A DNA stretch of 64,000 nucleotides from Arthrobacter_E sp044748305 (GTDB taxonomy: Bacteria; Actinomycetota; Actinomycetes; Actinomycetales; Micrococcaceae), in assembly GCF_044748305.1 (NCBI RefSeq), contig NZ_JBIVFT010000014.1, forward strand, positions 15,651 through 79,650, given 5' to 3'. The notes under the pieces were generated by a model. It did not search any database. It was not told where the DNA came from and saw only the letters and a program-made list of their open reading frames with translations. Positions within the stretch are counted from its first letter, which is position 1. Each line of letters begins with the position of its first letter. Positions 24,452-32,798 of this stretch are shown here, piece by piece. A program made the translations under genes and the position numbers.

Positions 24452-24499
24452 TCACGGTCCAATGCGCCCGCACTGTGATTAAGTGCCCTCTCGCGGGGA
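24431..24499. repeat. CCCCGCGAG palindrome variant overlapping the MFS gene end
   Basis: The left arm TCCCCGCGAGTGGGCACTTA continuing ATCAC pairs with the right arm apart from two mismatches in 28. It differs from the CTCCGCGAG copies at several positions, and most of these changes are mirrored in both arms. TTAA in the left arm is the MFS stop codon. It separates convergent genes. Confidence 0.85.
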
Positions 24500-24513
24500 G
24501 GAGATGCGGCAGC

Positions 24514-25353
24514 CTAGGCGTAGGGCAGGACCAGCTCCGCGTACCGCTCCTTCATCGTGGCGATGACCTCGTCTCCGTCGGCGTCCCAGATCTCCTGGTT
24601 GAAGATCTCCACCTCGATGTCCCCTGTGTACCCGGCGTCCCGCACCCAGCCGCCGATCGTGGCGAAGTCGATCACGCCGTCGCCCATCATGCCGCGGGAG
24701 AGCAGGGCGTCCGCCGCGATGGGGAGGTTGAAGTCGCACACCTGGTAGGAGGCGATCCGGCCCTCGCGGCCGGCCCGCGCGATCTGGGCCTTCAGCTCCG
24801 GGTCCCACCACACGTGGAAGGTGTCCACGGCCACGCCCACGGCTTCCGTGGAGTACGGTGCCGCGAGGTCCAAGGCCTGGCCCAGGGTGGAGATGAGCGC
24901 CCGGTCCGCGGCGTACATCGGGTGCAGGGGCTCCAGGACCAGGCGCACCCCGTGGTCGGCGGCGAACGGCACCAGCTCCGCGAGCCGGTCCGCCACGCGC
25001 TGCCGCGCCGCCAGGACATCCTTCTCGCCCGGGGCCAGCCCGCCGACCACGAGGAACAGTTCCGTGGTGCTCAGCGCGACGGCCTCCAGCACCGCCTGCC
25101 GATTGTCCTCCAAGGCGGCGGCCTGGCCCTCCGCGTCGGCGGCCGTCAAAAAGCCCCCGCGGCAGAGGGAGGAGACGCGCAGACCGGCGTCGCGGATCAT
25201 CCGTGCGGCGTTCTCCAGCCCCGCCTCGGCCACGCGGTCCCGCCACGGGCCGACCGCCGGGATGCCGGCGCGGACGCAGCCGTCCACGACCTGCTGCAGA
25301 GTCCACTTCTTGGTGGTGGCACTGTTCAGGGACAGGCGGGAAAAGTCGCTCAC
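24514..25353 (-). CDS. Sugar phosphate isomerase/epimerase family TIM-barrel protein
   Basis: The 279-residue protein belongs to the AP-endonuclease-2-like xylose isomerase superfamily (as in IolE, IolI and hydroxypyruvate isomerase). Metal-ligand motifs are LVLEPLHPMY, VAVDTFHVWWDP and the closing IEVEIFNQEIWD. It starts at a GTG overlapping the DUF993 stop by four bases and is the last gene of a three-gene operon. The operon faces a LacI-type regulator, so it probably acts on a sugar or inositol-like substrate that the Gfo/Idh/MocA enzyme oxidises. Confidence 0.88.
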   Translation of the reverse strand: MSDFSRLSLNSATTKKWTLQQVVDGCVRAGIPAVGPWRDRVAEAGLENAARMIRDAGLRVSSLCRGGFLTAADAEGQAAALEDNRQAVLEAVALSTTELFLVVGGLAPGEKDVLAARQRVADRLAELVPFAADHGVRLVLEPLHPMYAADRALISTLGQALDLAAPYSTEAVGVAVDTFHVWWDPELKAQIARAGREGRIASYQVCDFNLPIAADALLSRGMMGDGVIDFATIGGWVRDAGYTGDIEVEIFNQEIWDADGDEVIATMKERYAELVLPYA

Positions 25354-26564
25354 AGAACCACTCCGTTCACGCGCAGGAATCCGGACATGCGCTCTGCGGC
25401 CAGCTCCGGGTCCAGCAGCAGCCCGGCCTCGTCCGCCAGCTCCAGCGTCCGCACCAGATGCAGCACGGATCGGCCCGAGTGCAGACCGCCCACCATCTGG
25501 AAGCCCGGCTGCTTGCCGTTCAGCCAGGACAGGAACGCGATGCCGGTCTTGTAGTAGAACGTCGGCGCGCTGAAGATGTGTCTGCCCAGCTCACGCGTCG
25601 AATCCAGCAACGCGCGCGCCTCGGCCGGCGACCCGGCGTCGTACGCCTGCAGCGCCGCCGACGCCGCCGGGTAGATGGCCGCGAAGATGCCCAGCAGTGC
25701 GTCCGAGTGGTGCGCGCCGTCCCCGTCGATCAGCTCCGGGTAGTTGAAATCGTCACCGGTGTAGAGCCGGACTCCCGTGGGCAATGCGGCACGCAGGGAC
25801 ACCTCGTGGGAGGCATCCAGCAGGGACACCTTGACGCCGTCAACCTTCCCCGGATGTGAGCGGATCAGGCCCAGGAACGTCTCCGTCGCTTCGGAAACGT
25901 CCTCAGACCCCCAGTACCCGGCCAGCGCCGGGTCGAACATGGTGCCCAGCCAGTGCAGGATGACCGGTTCGGTGGCCTCCCGCAGCAGGGTCGAATAGAC
26001 CCGCAGGTAGTCCTCCGGGCCGCGTGCCACCCGCGCCAGCGCACGGGACGCCATGAGGATGACCTTGGCACCGGAGCCACTCACCACGGCCAGCTGCTCG
26101 CGGTAGGCGTCCAGGACGACGGCGAGCCCCGCTTCGCCCTCCGGCACCGCGGCCGGATCCAGCTGGTCCGTCCCGGCGCCGCAGGCGAGCAGATCACGGA
26201 CCGTCTTGCCGGCCAGTGCGGGCGCACCGGAGCCGACGACGTCGGCCGCCTCCTGCGCGCTGCGCCGGATCAGTTCCTGCGTGGCGGCCCAGTCCAGGCC
26301 CATGCCGCGCTGAGCGGTGTCCATCGCGTCGGCCACGCCCAGGCCGTAGGACCAGAGTTCGTGCCGGTAGGCCAGAGTGGCGTTCCAATCGAGTGCCGCG
26401 GGAGCGCCGGGGGTGTTGTCCGCCGTCGTGAGCGGGATGACGTGGGCCGCGGCGTAGGCGTGCCGGGCGCTCAGGGGCGTGGACGGCTTGGCCCACGCGG
26501 TGGCGGGGCGGAGCGTGCGCTCGTAGCAGCCGCCGTCCGGGCTGGGAAGGGTCAGCGTGGCCAT
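25350..26564 (-). CDS. DUF993 (dihydrodipicolinate synthase-like) protein
   Basis: This 404-residue protein matches DUF993, a family related to class I aldolases of the DapA group, with a barrel-like alternation of strands and helices. Recognisable segments include KVILMASRALARVARGPEDY and GVKVSLLDASHEV, whose lysine could be the Schiff-base residue, and VRLYTGDDFNYPELIDG. In this operon between a dehydrogenase and an epimerase it likely cleaves or rearranges a keto-sugar intermediate. The ATG shares one base with the upstream stop. Confidence 0.82.
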   Translation of the reverse strand: MATLTLPSPDGGCYERTLRPATAWAKPSTPLSARHAYAAAHVIPLTTADNTPGAPAALDWNATLAYRHELWSYGLGVADAMDTAQRGMGLDWAATQELIRRSAQEAADVVGSGAPALAGKTVRDLLACGAGTDQLDPAAVPEGEAGLAVVLDAYREQLAVVSGSGAKVILMASRALARVARGPEDYLRVYSTLLREATEPVILHWLGTMFDPALAGYWGSEDVSEATETFLGLIRSHPGKVDGVKVSLLDASHEVSLRAALPTGVRLYTGDDFNYPELIDGDGAHHSDALLGIFAAIYPAASAALQAYDAGSPAEARALLDSTRELGRHIFSAPTFYYKTGIAFLSWLNGKQPGFQMVGGLHSGRSVLHLVRTLELADEAGLLLDPELAAERMSGFLRVNGVVL

Positions 26565-27730
26565 CAGAGCACGATCTCCGGGATGTCGATGGTGCGGCGC
26601 TCGGCGTTGGACTGCAGGCCGAGTTCGGCCAGCTGCACGCCGCGGGCGGCGGAGAGCAGACCGTAGCGGTGTTCGCGGCCGGCGACGACGTCGCGCAGGA
26701 ACTCCTCCCACTGCAGCTTGAAGCCGTTGTCCAGCTCGGCGTTGGCGGGGACTTCCTGCCACTGGCTGCGGAAGGACTCGGTGACGGGCAGGTCCGGGTT
26801 CCACACGGGCTTGGGGGTGTGGGCACGCTGCTGGGCCACGCACTTGTTCAGGCCGGCAACGGCGGAACCGTGCGTGCCGTCCACCTGGAACTCCACGAGT
26901 TCGTCGCGGTAGACGCGGACGGTCCAGGAGGAGTTGATCTGGCCGATCACCGGGTCGCCGCCCGGGGTCTCCAGTTCGAAGATGCCGTAGGAGGCGTCAT
27001 CCGCGGTGGCCTTGTACTCGCGGCCGGATTCATCCCAGCGGGTGGGGATGTGGGTGGCGGTCTTGGCGTTGACGCTCTTGACCGGGCCGATGACGCCTTC
27101 CAGGACGTAGTTCCAGTGGCAGAACATGTCCGTGGTCATCCCGCCACCGTCCTCCTTGCGGTAGTTCCAGGAGGGGCGCTGGGCGGCCTGGATGTCTCCT
27201 TCGAACACCCAGTAGCCGAACTCGCCGCGGATGGAGAGGATGCGGCCGAAGAAGCCTTCGTCCACCAGACGGCGCAGTTTGACCAGGCCGGGGAGGTAAA
27301 GCTTGTCATGCACGACGCCGGCGGTGACGCCGGAGTCCCGGCCGATCCGGGCGAGCTCGACGGCCTCTTCCAGGGTCTCCGCCGTGGGCTTCTCCGTGAA
27401 CACGTGCTTGCCGGCGCGCATGGCCTTCTTCAGGGTGGCGGCGCGGAGGCTGGTCATGGACGCGTCGAAGACGATGTCCACGGTGGGGTCGTTGATGACG
27501 GCGTCCAGATCGGTGGACCACTCGCCGACTTTGTGGAGTTCGGCCAGCTCACGGATCTTGGCCTCATTGCGGCCCACCAGGATCGGCTCCACCTGCACGC
27601 GGGTGCCGTCGTCCAGGAGGAAGCCGCCGGCGTCGCGGATCGGCAGGATGGAACGCAGCAGATGCTGGCGGTAGCCCATACGGCCCGTGATGCCGTTCAT
27701 GGCGATGCGCAGGGTTCGGGTGGTGGTCAT
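26564..27730 (-). CDS. Gfo/Idh/MocA-family oxidoreductase
   Basis: The 388-residue NAD(P)-dependent dehydrogenase has an N-terminal Rossmann domain (the variant IAMNGITGRMGYRQHLL, then DIVFDASMTSLRAATLKKAMRAGKHVFTEKP, where the EKP lysine is conserved) and a C-terminal beta-sheet substrate domain. GGAGAGC precedes the ATG at 27730. It is the first gene of the operon with DUF993 and the isomerase. A LacI-type operator lies 31 bases upstream, so induction by a sugar-derived effector is expected. Confidence 0.92.
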   Translation of the reverse strand: MTTTRTLRIAMNGITGRMGYRQHLLRSILPIRDAGGFLLDDGTRVQVEPILVGRNEAKIRELAELHKVGEWSTDLDAVINDPTVDIVFDASMTSLRAATLKKAMRAGKHVFTEKPTAETLEEAVELARIGRDSGVTAGVVHDKLYLPGLVKLRRLVDEGFFGRILSIRGEFGYWVFEGDIQAAQRPSWNYRKEDGGGMTTDMFCHWNYVLEGVIGPVKSVNAKTATHIPTRWDESGREYKATADDASYGIFELETPGGDPVIGQINSSWTVRVYRDELVEFQVDGTHGSAVAGLNKCVAQQRAHTPKPVWNPDLPVTESFRSQWQEVPANAELDNGFKLQWEEFLRDVVAGREHRYGLLSAARGVQLAELGLQSNAERRTIDIPEIVL

Positions 27731-27760
27731 CGGCTCTCCTGTGGTCTGGTCCGGGCGGTT

Positions 27761-27822
27761 CGGAAAACGCTTTCCGAATCTTAGTGTGACGCAGGCCTCT
27801 CGCCTTGGCAAGCGCTTTCCGA
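27761..27822. promoter_or_regulatory. Two LacI-family operators between divergent operons
   Basis: CGGAAAACGCTTTCCG (27761-27776) and GGCAAGCGCTTTCCG (27807-27821) both fit the central-CG palindrome recognised by LacI/GalR proteins. They are centred about 46 bases apart, each close to one of the two divergent start regions. The LacI-type protein at 27868 is the obvious ligand, probably controlling both the operon and itself. Confidence 0.8.
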
Positions 27823-27867
27823 AAGGTTTCCGGCATGAGATGATGCCAGCGACGAAGGAGGATTTCC

Positions 27868-28893
27868 GTGGGTGCAGTGACCTTGAGCCAGGTGGCGCAG
27901 CTTGCCGGGGTGTCCCTGGCCACGGCTTCCCGTGTCCTGAACGGCTCGGCCCGGACGCCCGGCGCCGGCGTGGCGGAGCGCGTGCGGGATGCGGCCCAGG
28001 CGCTCGGCTACGTGGCCAACGCCCAGGCGCAGGCCCTGGCGCGGTCCAGCAGCGGCCTCATCGGCCTCATCGTCCACGACATCGCGGACCCCTATTTCTC
28101 CTCCATCGCCCGCGGGGTCCAGCGCGTGGCCCAGGCGGAAGGGCGCACCCTCCTGCTGGCCGGCACGGACGGAGGCCCGGCGGAGGAACGTGCCGCCCTG
28201 GAGGTCTTCGCGTCCCGGCGCGCGGACGCCGTCGTACTCGTCGGAAGCCGCCATGAGCGAGCCGGGCTTGAGGGCGACAATGAGGCCTTGCGGCAGGAGG
28301 CCGAGCGCTATCTGCGCAATGACGGGCGGCTGGTGCTGCTCGGCCGCTCGCTCACGGAGCGCGACAGTGTGCTGGAGATTCCGCACGCCGCGCTGGCCGG
28401 AGACCTTGCTGCGGCGCTGCTCGACGACGGCGCCCGGTCCTTTCATCTGCTCGGCGGGCCGGAGGGGCTGCTCACCTCGGACGAGCGACTGCGGGGCTTC
28501 CGGGAGGCCCTCTCCCGCCGTGGGGTGCGCGAAAGGTCGATGCATCGAGGAATGTTCGGGCGTGAGGGCGGTTTCACTGCGGGCCGTGAGCTTGCCGCGC
28601 TGCTCCGGGAGGAGATATCCGCGGGCGAGTGGCCCGTGGTGTTCGCCGCCAACGACAGGATGGCGATGGGCGTCGCCGCGGCCCTGCGCGAGAGCGGGTT
28701 GCACGCGCCCACGGACTACGGCCTGGCCGGATTCGACGACATCGAGACTCTCCAGGACTTCCAGCCGGGGCTCTCGACAGCCCGTCTCCCGCTCGAGGAG
28801 ATCGGGGCTGCGGCGGCGCGGGTCGCCCTGGGCGGGACTGCCGATCCGATCCAGGGCCAGGTGATTCTGAGGGAATCCACGCGCCGGGTCTGA
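27868..28893 (+). CDS. LacI-family transcriptional regulator
   Basis: This 341-residue regulator has the canonical N-terminal helix-turn-helix (TLSQVAQLAGVSLATASRVLNG), a hinge, and a periplasmic-binding-protein-like sensor domain (GLIGLIVHDIADPYFSSIARGVQ and VVFAANDRMAMGVAAALRE). It starts at a GTG with AAGGAGG upstream. It faces the isomerase-DUF993-dehydrogenase operon with two operator palindromes in between. The inducer is unknown but should be a substrate or intermediate of that pathway. Confidence 0.93.
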   Translation: MGAVTLSQVAQLAGVSLATASRVLNGSARTPGAGVAERVRDAAQALGYVANAQAQALARSSSGLIGLIVHDIADPYFSSIARGVQRVAQAEGRTLLLAGTDGGPAEERAALEVFASRRADAVVLVGSRHERAGLEGDNEALRQEAERYLRNDGRLVLLGRSLTERDSVLEIPHAALAGDLAAALLDDGARSFHLLGGPEGLLTSDERLRGFREALSRRGVRERSMHRGMFGREGGFTAGRELAALLREEISAGEWPVVFAANDRMAMGVAAALRESGLHAPTDYGLAGFDDIETLQDFQPGLSTARLPLEEIGAAAARVALGGTADPIQGQVILRESTRRV

Positions 28894-28897
28894 GCCC

Positions 28898-28966
28898 CCT
28901 CCGCGAGAAGCCAGTTGAGCACAGTGTTGAGGCTCCGCACTGTGCTCAACTGGCTTCTCGCGGAGG
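28898..28966. repeat. CTCCGCGAG palindrome variant with perfect 29-bp arms
   Basis: The left arm begins CCTCCGCGAGAAGCCAGTTG and ends AGCACAGTG; the right arm is its exact complement around an 11-base loop. Compared with the copies at 20979, 21774 and 22369, the outer and inner blocks are shared while the ten central bases differ at five positions, all compensated. It begins four bases after the LacI-gene stop. Confidence 0.88.
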
Positions 28967-29036
28967 TGCGGAACCGCCTGGGACCCGGTTCGTTTGTGCA
29001 CCCATGTTCGCTTGACTGGACAAGTGGATCCCAGTC

Positions 29037-30437
29037 TTGGCGGGTGGTTCCCGGGGGCAGTCCAATAGTTCTGTGCATTCCGCCGCCGCTCCCCACCACG
29101 GCATCTTCAGCCCGCCGTACCTTCTGACCACCCTCGGACTCCTGGCGCTCGTGGTGTTCAACGCCTTCGAGTCGATGGCCGTCACCACGGTCATGCCCGT
29201 CGCCGCGCAAGAGCTCGGGGGACAAGAGCTGTACGCCCTCGCCTTCGCGGGTCCCATGGCGGCCAGCGTGATCGGCATGGTCCTGTCCGGCAGCTGGTCC
29301 GACCGGCGCGGCCCCGTGGGCGCCATCTACGCCTCCGTAGGCCTCTTCACCCTCGGCCTGGTGATCGCCGGAACGGCTCCCACCATGCCTCTGCTGGTGC
29401 TGGGCCGCATCGTGCAGGGGTTCGCGGGCGGGGCCAACGGCGTCGCCCTGACGGTCCTGGTGGGAAAGGTGTTCCCGGCGGATCTGCACGCCAAGATGTT
29501 CGCGGCGTTCGCAGCGGCCTGGGTCCTGCCCTCCATCCTCGGCCCGTACATCGGCGGCCTTGTCGCTCAGGTGGCGAGCTGGCACTGGGTTTTCCTCGGG
29601 GTGCTGGTGCTGGTCATCCCCGCGCTGCTCGGACTGGTCCCGGCGCTGCGGAGACTCAACGAAAAGCATGAGCTGCCCACCGCCGTCGCACCCTATCCGT
29701 GGGGACGCCTGCTCTGGGCGGTGCTGGCCGCGTTGTCCGTCATGGGTCTGAACCTCAGCTCGGGGATCCCGGCGGTGGGCTGGGTTCTCGCGCTGGCCAT
29801 GATCGCGCTCTGCCTCTTCGCGGTGCGGCCCCTGATTCCGCGCGGAACGCTGTCGGCTCAGCGAGGGCTTCCCAGTGTCGTGCTGACCCGCGCCATCGGA
29901 TCGGCGGCCTTCTTCGGCACCGAGGTCTACCTGCCGAAGGTGCTCTACGAGGTCTACCACTTCGAACCGTCCTTCGCGGGCCTCGCCCTGACCTGCAGTG
30001 CCGTGTCGTGGGGCGTCACCTCCGGCATTCAGGGGCGGCTGGGATCCACGCGACTGCCGCATCATCGCGCGGTCCGGATCGGGTCAGCCCTGGTGTTCTG
30101 CGTGGTGACGGGCATTTTCGTGGTGATCCTGCTGGAGGGACCCGCCTGGGTGCTCATCGCCGTCTGGCTCTTCGGCGGCGCGGGCATGGGTCTGATGTTC
30201 CCGCGCCTGAGCGTCATGGTGCTGGCACTGTCCCGGCCGGGGGAGCAGGGCTTCAACAGTTCGGCGCTGGCCATGGCCGATTCGCTGGGCAACGCCCTGT
30301 GTGTGGCCATTTCGGGTCTGGTGTTCGCCGCCCTCGGAGGGCTCGGCGGAGCGTATGCGGGACTCTTCGCGGTGACGGTGGTCTGCGGGGTCGCGATGGT
30401 GCTGATCGCACCCCGCACCCGGGCACTGATAGACTAG
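29037..30437 (+). CDS. MFS transporter, paralogue of the SoxR-linked pump
   Basis: The protein, up to 466 residues, has about twelve helices with FNAFESMAVTTVMPVAAQEL and GSWSDRRGP, closely following the gene at 22973 along its length, including LYALAFAGP and the GFNSSA segment near the end. The start is uncertain: TTG at 29037 is the longest, and a GTG at 29073 would still keep the first helix. No SoxR box is seen upstream. The two paralogues bracket the LacI-controlled sugar operon, suggesting an old duplication. Substrate unknown. Confidence 0.85.
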   Translation: MAGGSRGQSNSSVHSAAAPHHGIFSPPYLLTTLGLLALVVFNAFESMAVTTVMPVAAQELGGQELYALAFAGPMAASVIGMVLSGSWSDRRGPVGAIYASVGLFTLGLVIAGTAPTMPLLVLGRIVQGFAGGANGVALTVLVGKVFPADLHAKMFAAFAAAWVLPSILGPYIGGLVAQVASWHWVFLGVLVLVIPALLGLVPALRRLNEKHELPTAVAPYPWGRLLWAVLAALSVMGLNLSSGIPAVGWVLALAMIALCLFAVRPLIPRGTLSAQRGLPSVVLTRAIGSAAFFGTEVYLPKVLYEVYHFEPSFAGLALTCSAVSWGVTSGIQGRLGSTRLPHHRAVRIGSALVFCVVTGIFVVILLEGPAWVLIAVWLFGGAGMGLMFPRLSVMVLALSRPGEQGFNSSALAMADSLGNALCVAISGLVFAALGGLGGAYAGLFAVTVVCGVAMVLIAPRTRALID

Positions 30438-30518
30438 AACGTCTGGCCTACGCCCACTGCGTGGAGCCTGCTGCCCTAGGCACACTGCTCTGGGCCACAG
30501 TTCTTGAGGACTTCCCCT

Positions 30519-32246
30519 ATGACTTCTTTCGCCTCCCTGGGCGTGCCCGCCGAGATCATCTCTGCGCTGGGCTCTTTGGACATCACCGAACCTTTCCCCA
30601 TCCAGATCAAGACCCTGCCGGACACCCTGGCCGGGCGCGATGTGCTGGGCCGCGGGCAGACCGGCTCCGGCAAGACGCTCGCCTTCGCCATCCCGCTGGT
30701 GACCCGCCTCGCCACCGATGCCGGGCAGCGCCGTGCCTCCGGTGCCCGCAAGCCGCGCGGCCTGGTGCTGGCCCCCACGCGTGAGCTGGCCACCCAGATC
30801 GACCGCACCGTGGCACCCCTCGCGGAAGGCCTCGGTCTGCGCACCACCGTCATCTACGGCGGTGTCTCCCAGGCCCGTCAGGAGAAGGCCCTGGCGGCTG
30901 GCGTCGACATCATCATCGCCTGCCCCGGCCGTCTGGAAGACCTCATGAAACAGGGCATCGTGTCACTGGATCAGGTGAGCATCAGCGTGCTCGACGAGGC
31001 CGATCACATGGCTGACCTGGGCTTCCTTCCCGTGGTGCGCCGCATCCTGGATGCGACCCCGGCCGGTGGTCAGCGCCTGCTGTTCTCAGCGACTCTGGAC
31101 AACGGCGTGGACAAGCTGGTCAACCGCTACATGCAGAAGCCCGTCACGCACTCCGTGGACGCGCCGAAGGCCGCCGTGACCACCATGGAGCACCACGTGT
31201 TCCTGGCCAAGGACAAGGACGCCAAGAAGCTCCTGATCAACGAGCTCGCATCCGGCACCGGCAAGCGCGTGCTGTTCACCCGGACCAAGCACGCCGCCAA
31301 GAAGCTGGCCAAGGTTCTGACCGCGAACGGCATCCCCGCGGTGGATCTGCACGGCAACCTGTCGCAGAACGCCCGTGACCGCAACCTGGCGGAGTTCTCC
31401 TCCGGCGAGGTCCGTGTGCTCGTGGCCACCGACGTCGCTGCCCGCGGCGTGCACGTGGACGAGGTGGAACTGGTCATCCACGTCGATCCACCCGCAGAGC
31501 ACAAGGCGTACCTGCACCGTTCGGGCCGCACGGCCCGCGCCGGCGCAGAGGGCACCGTGGTGACCCTGGTCCTGCCGGAGGAGCGCTCCGAGGTGCAGAA
31601 GCTCCTCCGCGCCGCCGGCGTGAAGGCCCCGCTCACCCCGGTGGCTCCCGGCTCGACCGAGATCCGGGACTTCGTGGGCGAGCAGGCTGCCGTCGTCGAG
31701 CCCGCGGCTCGCGCAGCCGCCGTTGCGGCCAAGGCCCCGCAGCAGGGCGGAGGCACCTCCACGGGGGCCAACGCCCAGCGCAAGCGGGCCCGTCGTGGTG
31801 GTGGCCAGGGCGGTTCCGCGCAGGCTTCCGGCCAGCGCGGCACCCGTCAGGGCTCGACGGCGGACACTGCCAAGGCTCCGGCCTCAGAGGGTGGGCGCGG
31901 CCGTCGCCGTGACGGGGCCCGCCCCGAACGTGGTGCGGCCGGTTCCCGGAGCGATCGTTCCGGCCAGACCCGTCCGGAACACAATGCGCCGCGCGGCGAG
32001 CGTGCCGCTCGTGGTGAGCGCAGCGAGCGTGCGGGTTCGCGCGAGCGTTCTTCGGCTCAGCGGTCAGGGGCTCAGCGGTCCTCGGCGCCCCGCGCCGGCA
32101 GCGCTCCCGTGTGGTCCTCGACCACCGGTGGCACCTCCGGCGGCTCCTTCGGCTCCGGCGGTCAGAACTCCGGTTCGGGCCGTCCGCCCCGCAAGGGCCC
32201 GCGCCGTGCCTCCGCCCCGGCGTCGAACGAGCGCCGCGGCCGCTAG
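30519..32246 (+). CDS. DEAD-box RNA helicase with basic disordered tail
   Basis: The 575-residue ATP-dependent RNA helicase has the Q-motif region at its start (FASLGVPAEIISALGSLDITEPFPIQ), Walker A GQTGSGKT, motif II DEAD, motif III SAT, and the C-terminal motif VLVATDVAARGVHVDEV with HRSGRTARAG. From about residue 400 the tail is a low-complexity RG-, RS- and GQ-rich stretch, expected to bind RNA and favour condensation. Such proteins act in ribosome assembly and RNA decay, often during cold. The ATG at 30519 has TGAGGA upstream. A perfect palindrome begins two bases after the stop. Confidence 0.94.
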   Translation: MTSFASLGVPAEIISALGSLDITEPFPIQIKTLPDTLAGRDVLGRGQTGSGKTLAFAIPLVTRLATDAGQRRASGARKPRGLVLAPTRELATQIDRTVAPLAEGLGLRTTVIYGGVSQARQEKALAAGVDIIIACPGRLEDLMKQGIVSLDQVSISVLDEADHMADLGFLPVVRRILDATPAGGQRLLFSATLDNGVDKLVNRYMQKPVTHSVDAPKAAVTTMEHHVFLAKDKDAKKLLINELASGTGKRVLFTRTKHAAKKLAKVLTANGIPAVDLHGNLSQNARDRNLAEFSSGEVRVLVATDVAARGVHVDEVELVIHVDPPAEHKAYLHRSGRTARAGAEGTVVTLVLPEERSEVQKLLRAAGVKAPLTPVAPGSTEIRDFVGEQAAVVEPAARAAAVAAKAPQQGGGTSTGANAQRKRARRGGGQGGSAQASGQRGTRQGSTADTAKAPASEGGRGRRRDGARPERGAAGSRSDRSGQTRPEHNAPRGERAARGERSERAGSRERSSAQRSGAQRSSAPRAGSAPVWSSTTGGTSGGSFGSGGQNSGSGRPPRKGPRRASAPASNERRGR

Positions 32247-32248
32247 CC

Positions 32249-32332
32249 GGGCCTTAACGCATCGACTGCTCCGCAGTTGTCGTTTTGAGCCCTCAAAACG
32301 ACAACTGCGGAGCAGTCGATGCGTTAAGGCCC
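32249..32332. repeat. Perfect 84-base palindrome with 41-bp arms
   Basis: The left arm starts GGGCCTTAACGCATCGACTG and runs to TTTTGAG at 32289. After a two-base centre the right arm is an exact complement to 32332. It lies between the convergent helicase and MarR genes. The TTAA in its right arm supplies the MarR stop codon (TAA on the minus strand), and its outer GGGCC encodes the last residues. Its sequence is unrelated to the CTCCGCGAG family. Confidence 0.92.
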
Positions 32333-32767
32333 GCCTAGCCGGAGGGCCTTGACCATCGGGGCCAATTCGGCCTGCGCCGATGCCTCTTCCAGGACGGCGG
32401 CGAGGGTCTTGTCGTGGACGGGTTTCGCCCGGTCGTAGAGTTCGTGGCCTGCGGCAGTGAGCTCGGTGTAGATGCCACGGCGGTCGTCGGCGCAGAGCAC
32501 CCGGGTCAGAAGCGCACGGTTTTCCAGGCGATTGACCAGGCGTGTGGTGGCGCTCGGGCTGAGAGCCGCGGCGCGCGCCAGCTGCTGCATGCGCATATGC
32601 CACCCGTCCTGCCGGTTCAGGGCATCCAGCACGGTGTACTCCACCACTGACAGCTCGACGGCGGCGCTCAGAGCCTTCTCCAGCTCGGATTCGATCAACC
32701 CGTGCAGTGCGGCGAGAGTGCGCCAGCCTTGTGCGCGGATCTCGACGGCGTCGTCAGCGATGCCCAC
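32324..32767 (-). CDS. MarR-family transcriptional regulator
   Basis: This regulator of about 147 residues has the MarR winged helix (LSVVEYTVLDALNRQDGWHMRMQQLARAAALSPSATTRLVNRLENRALL) and the wing LTRVLCADDRRGIYTELTAAG. I choose the GTG at 32767 because AGAAGGAG lies upstream at good spacing; a longer ATG start at 32848 would run through the operator palindrome. The C-terminal GGP and stop are encoded by the 84-base palindrome. It diverges from an MFS exporter and probably represses it. Confidence 0.88.
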   Translation of the reverse strand: MGIADDAVEIRAQGWRTLAALHGLIESELEKALSAAVELSVVEYTVLDALNRQDGWHMRMQQLARAAALSPSATTRLVNRLENRALLTRVLCADDRRGIYTELTAAGHELYDRAKPVHDKTLAAVLEEASAQAELAPMVKALRLGGP

Positions 32768-32798
32768 TGCGATCTCCTTCTTCTGACACGACTGAACG

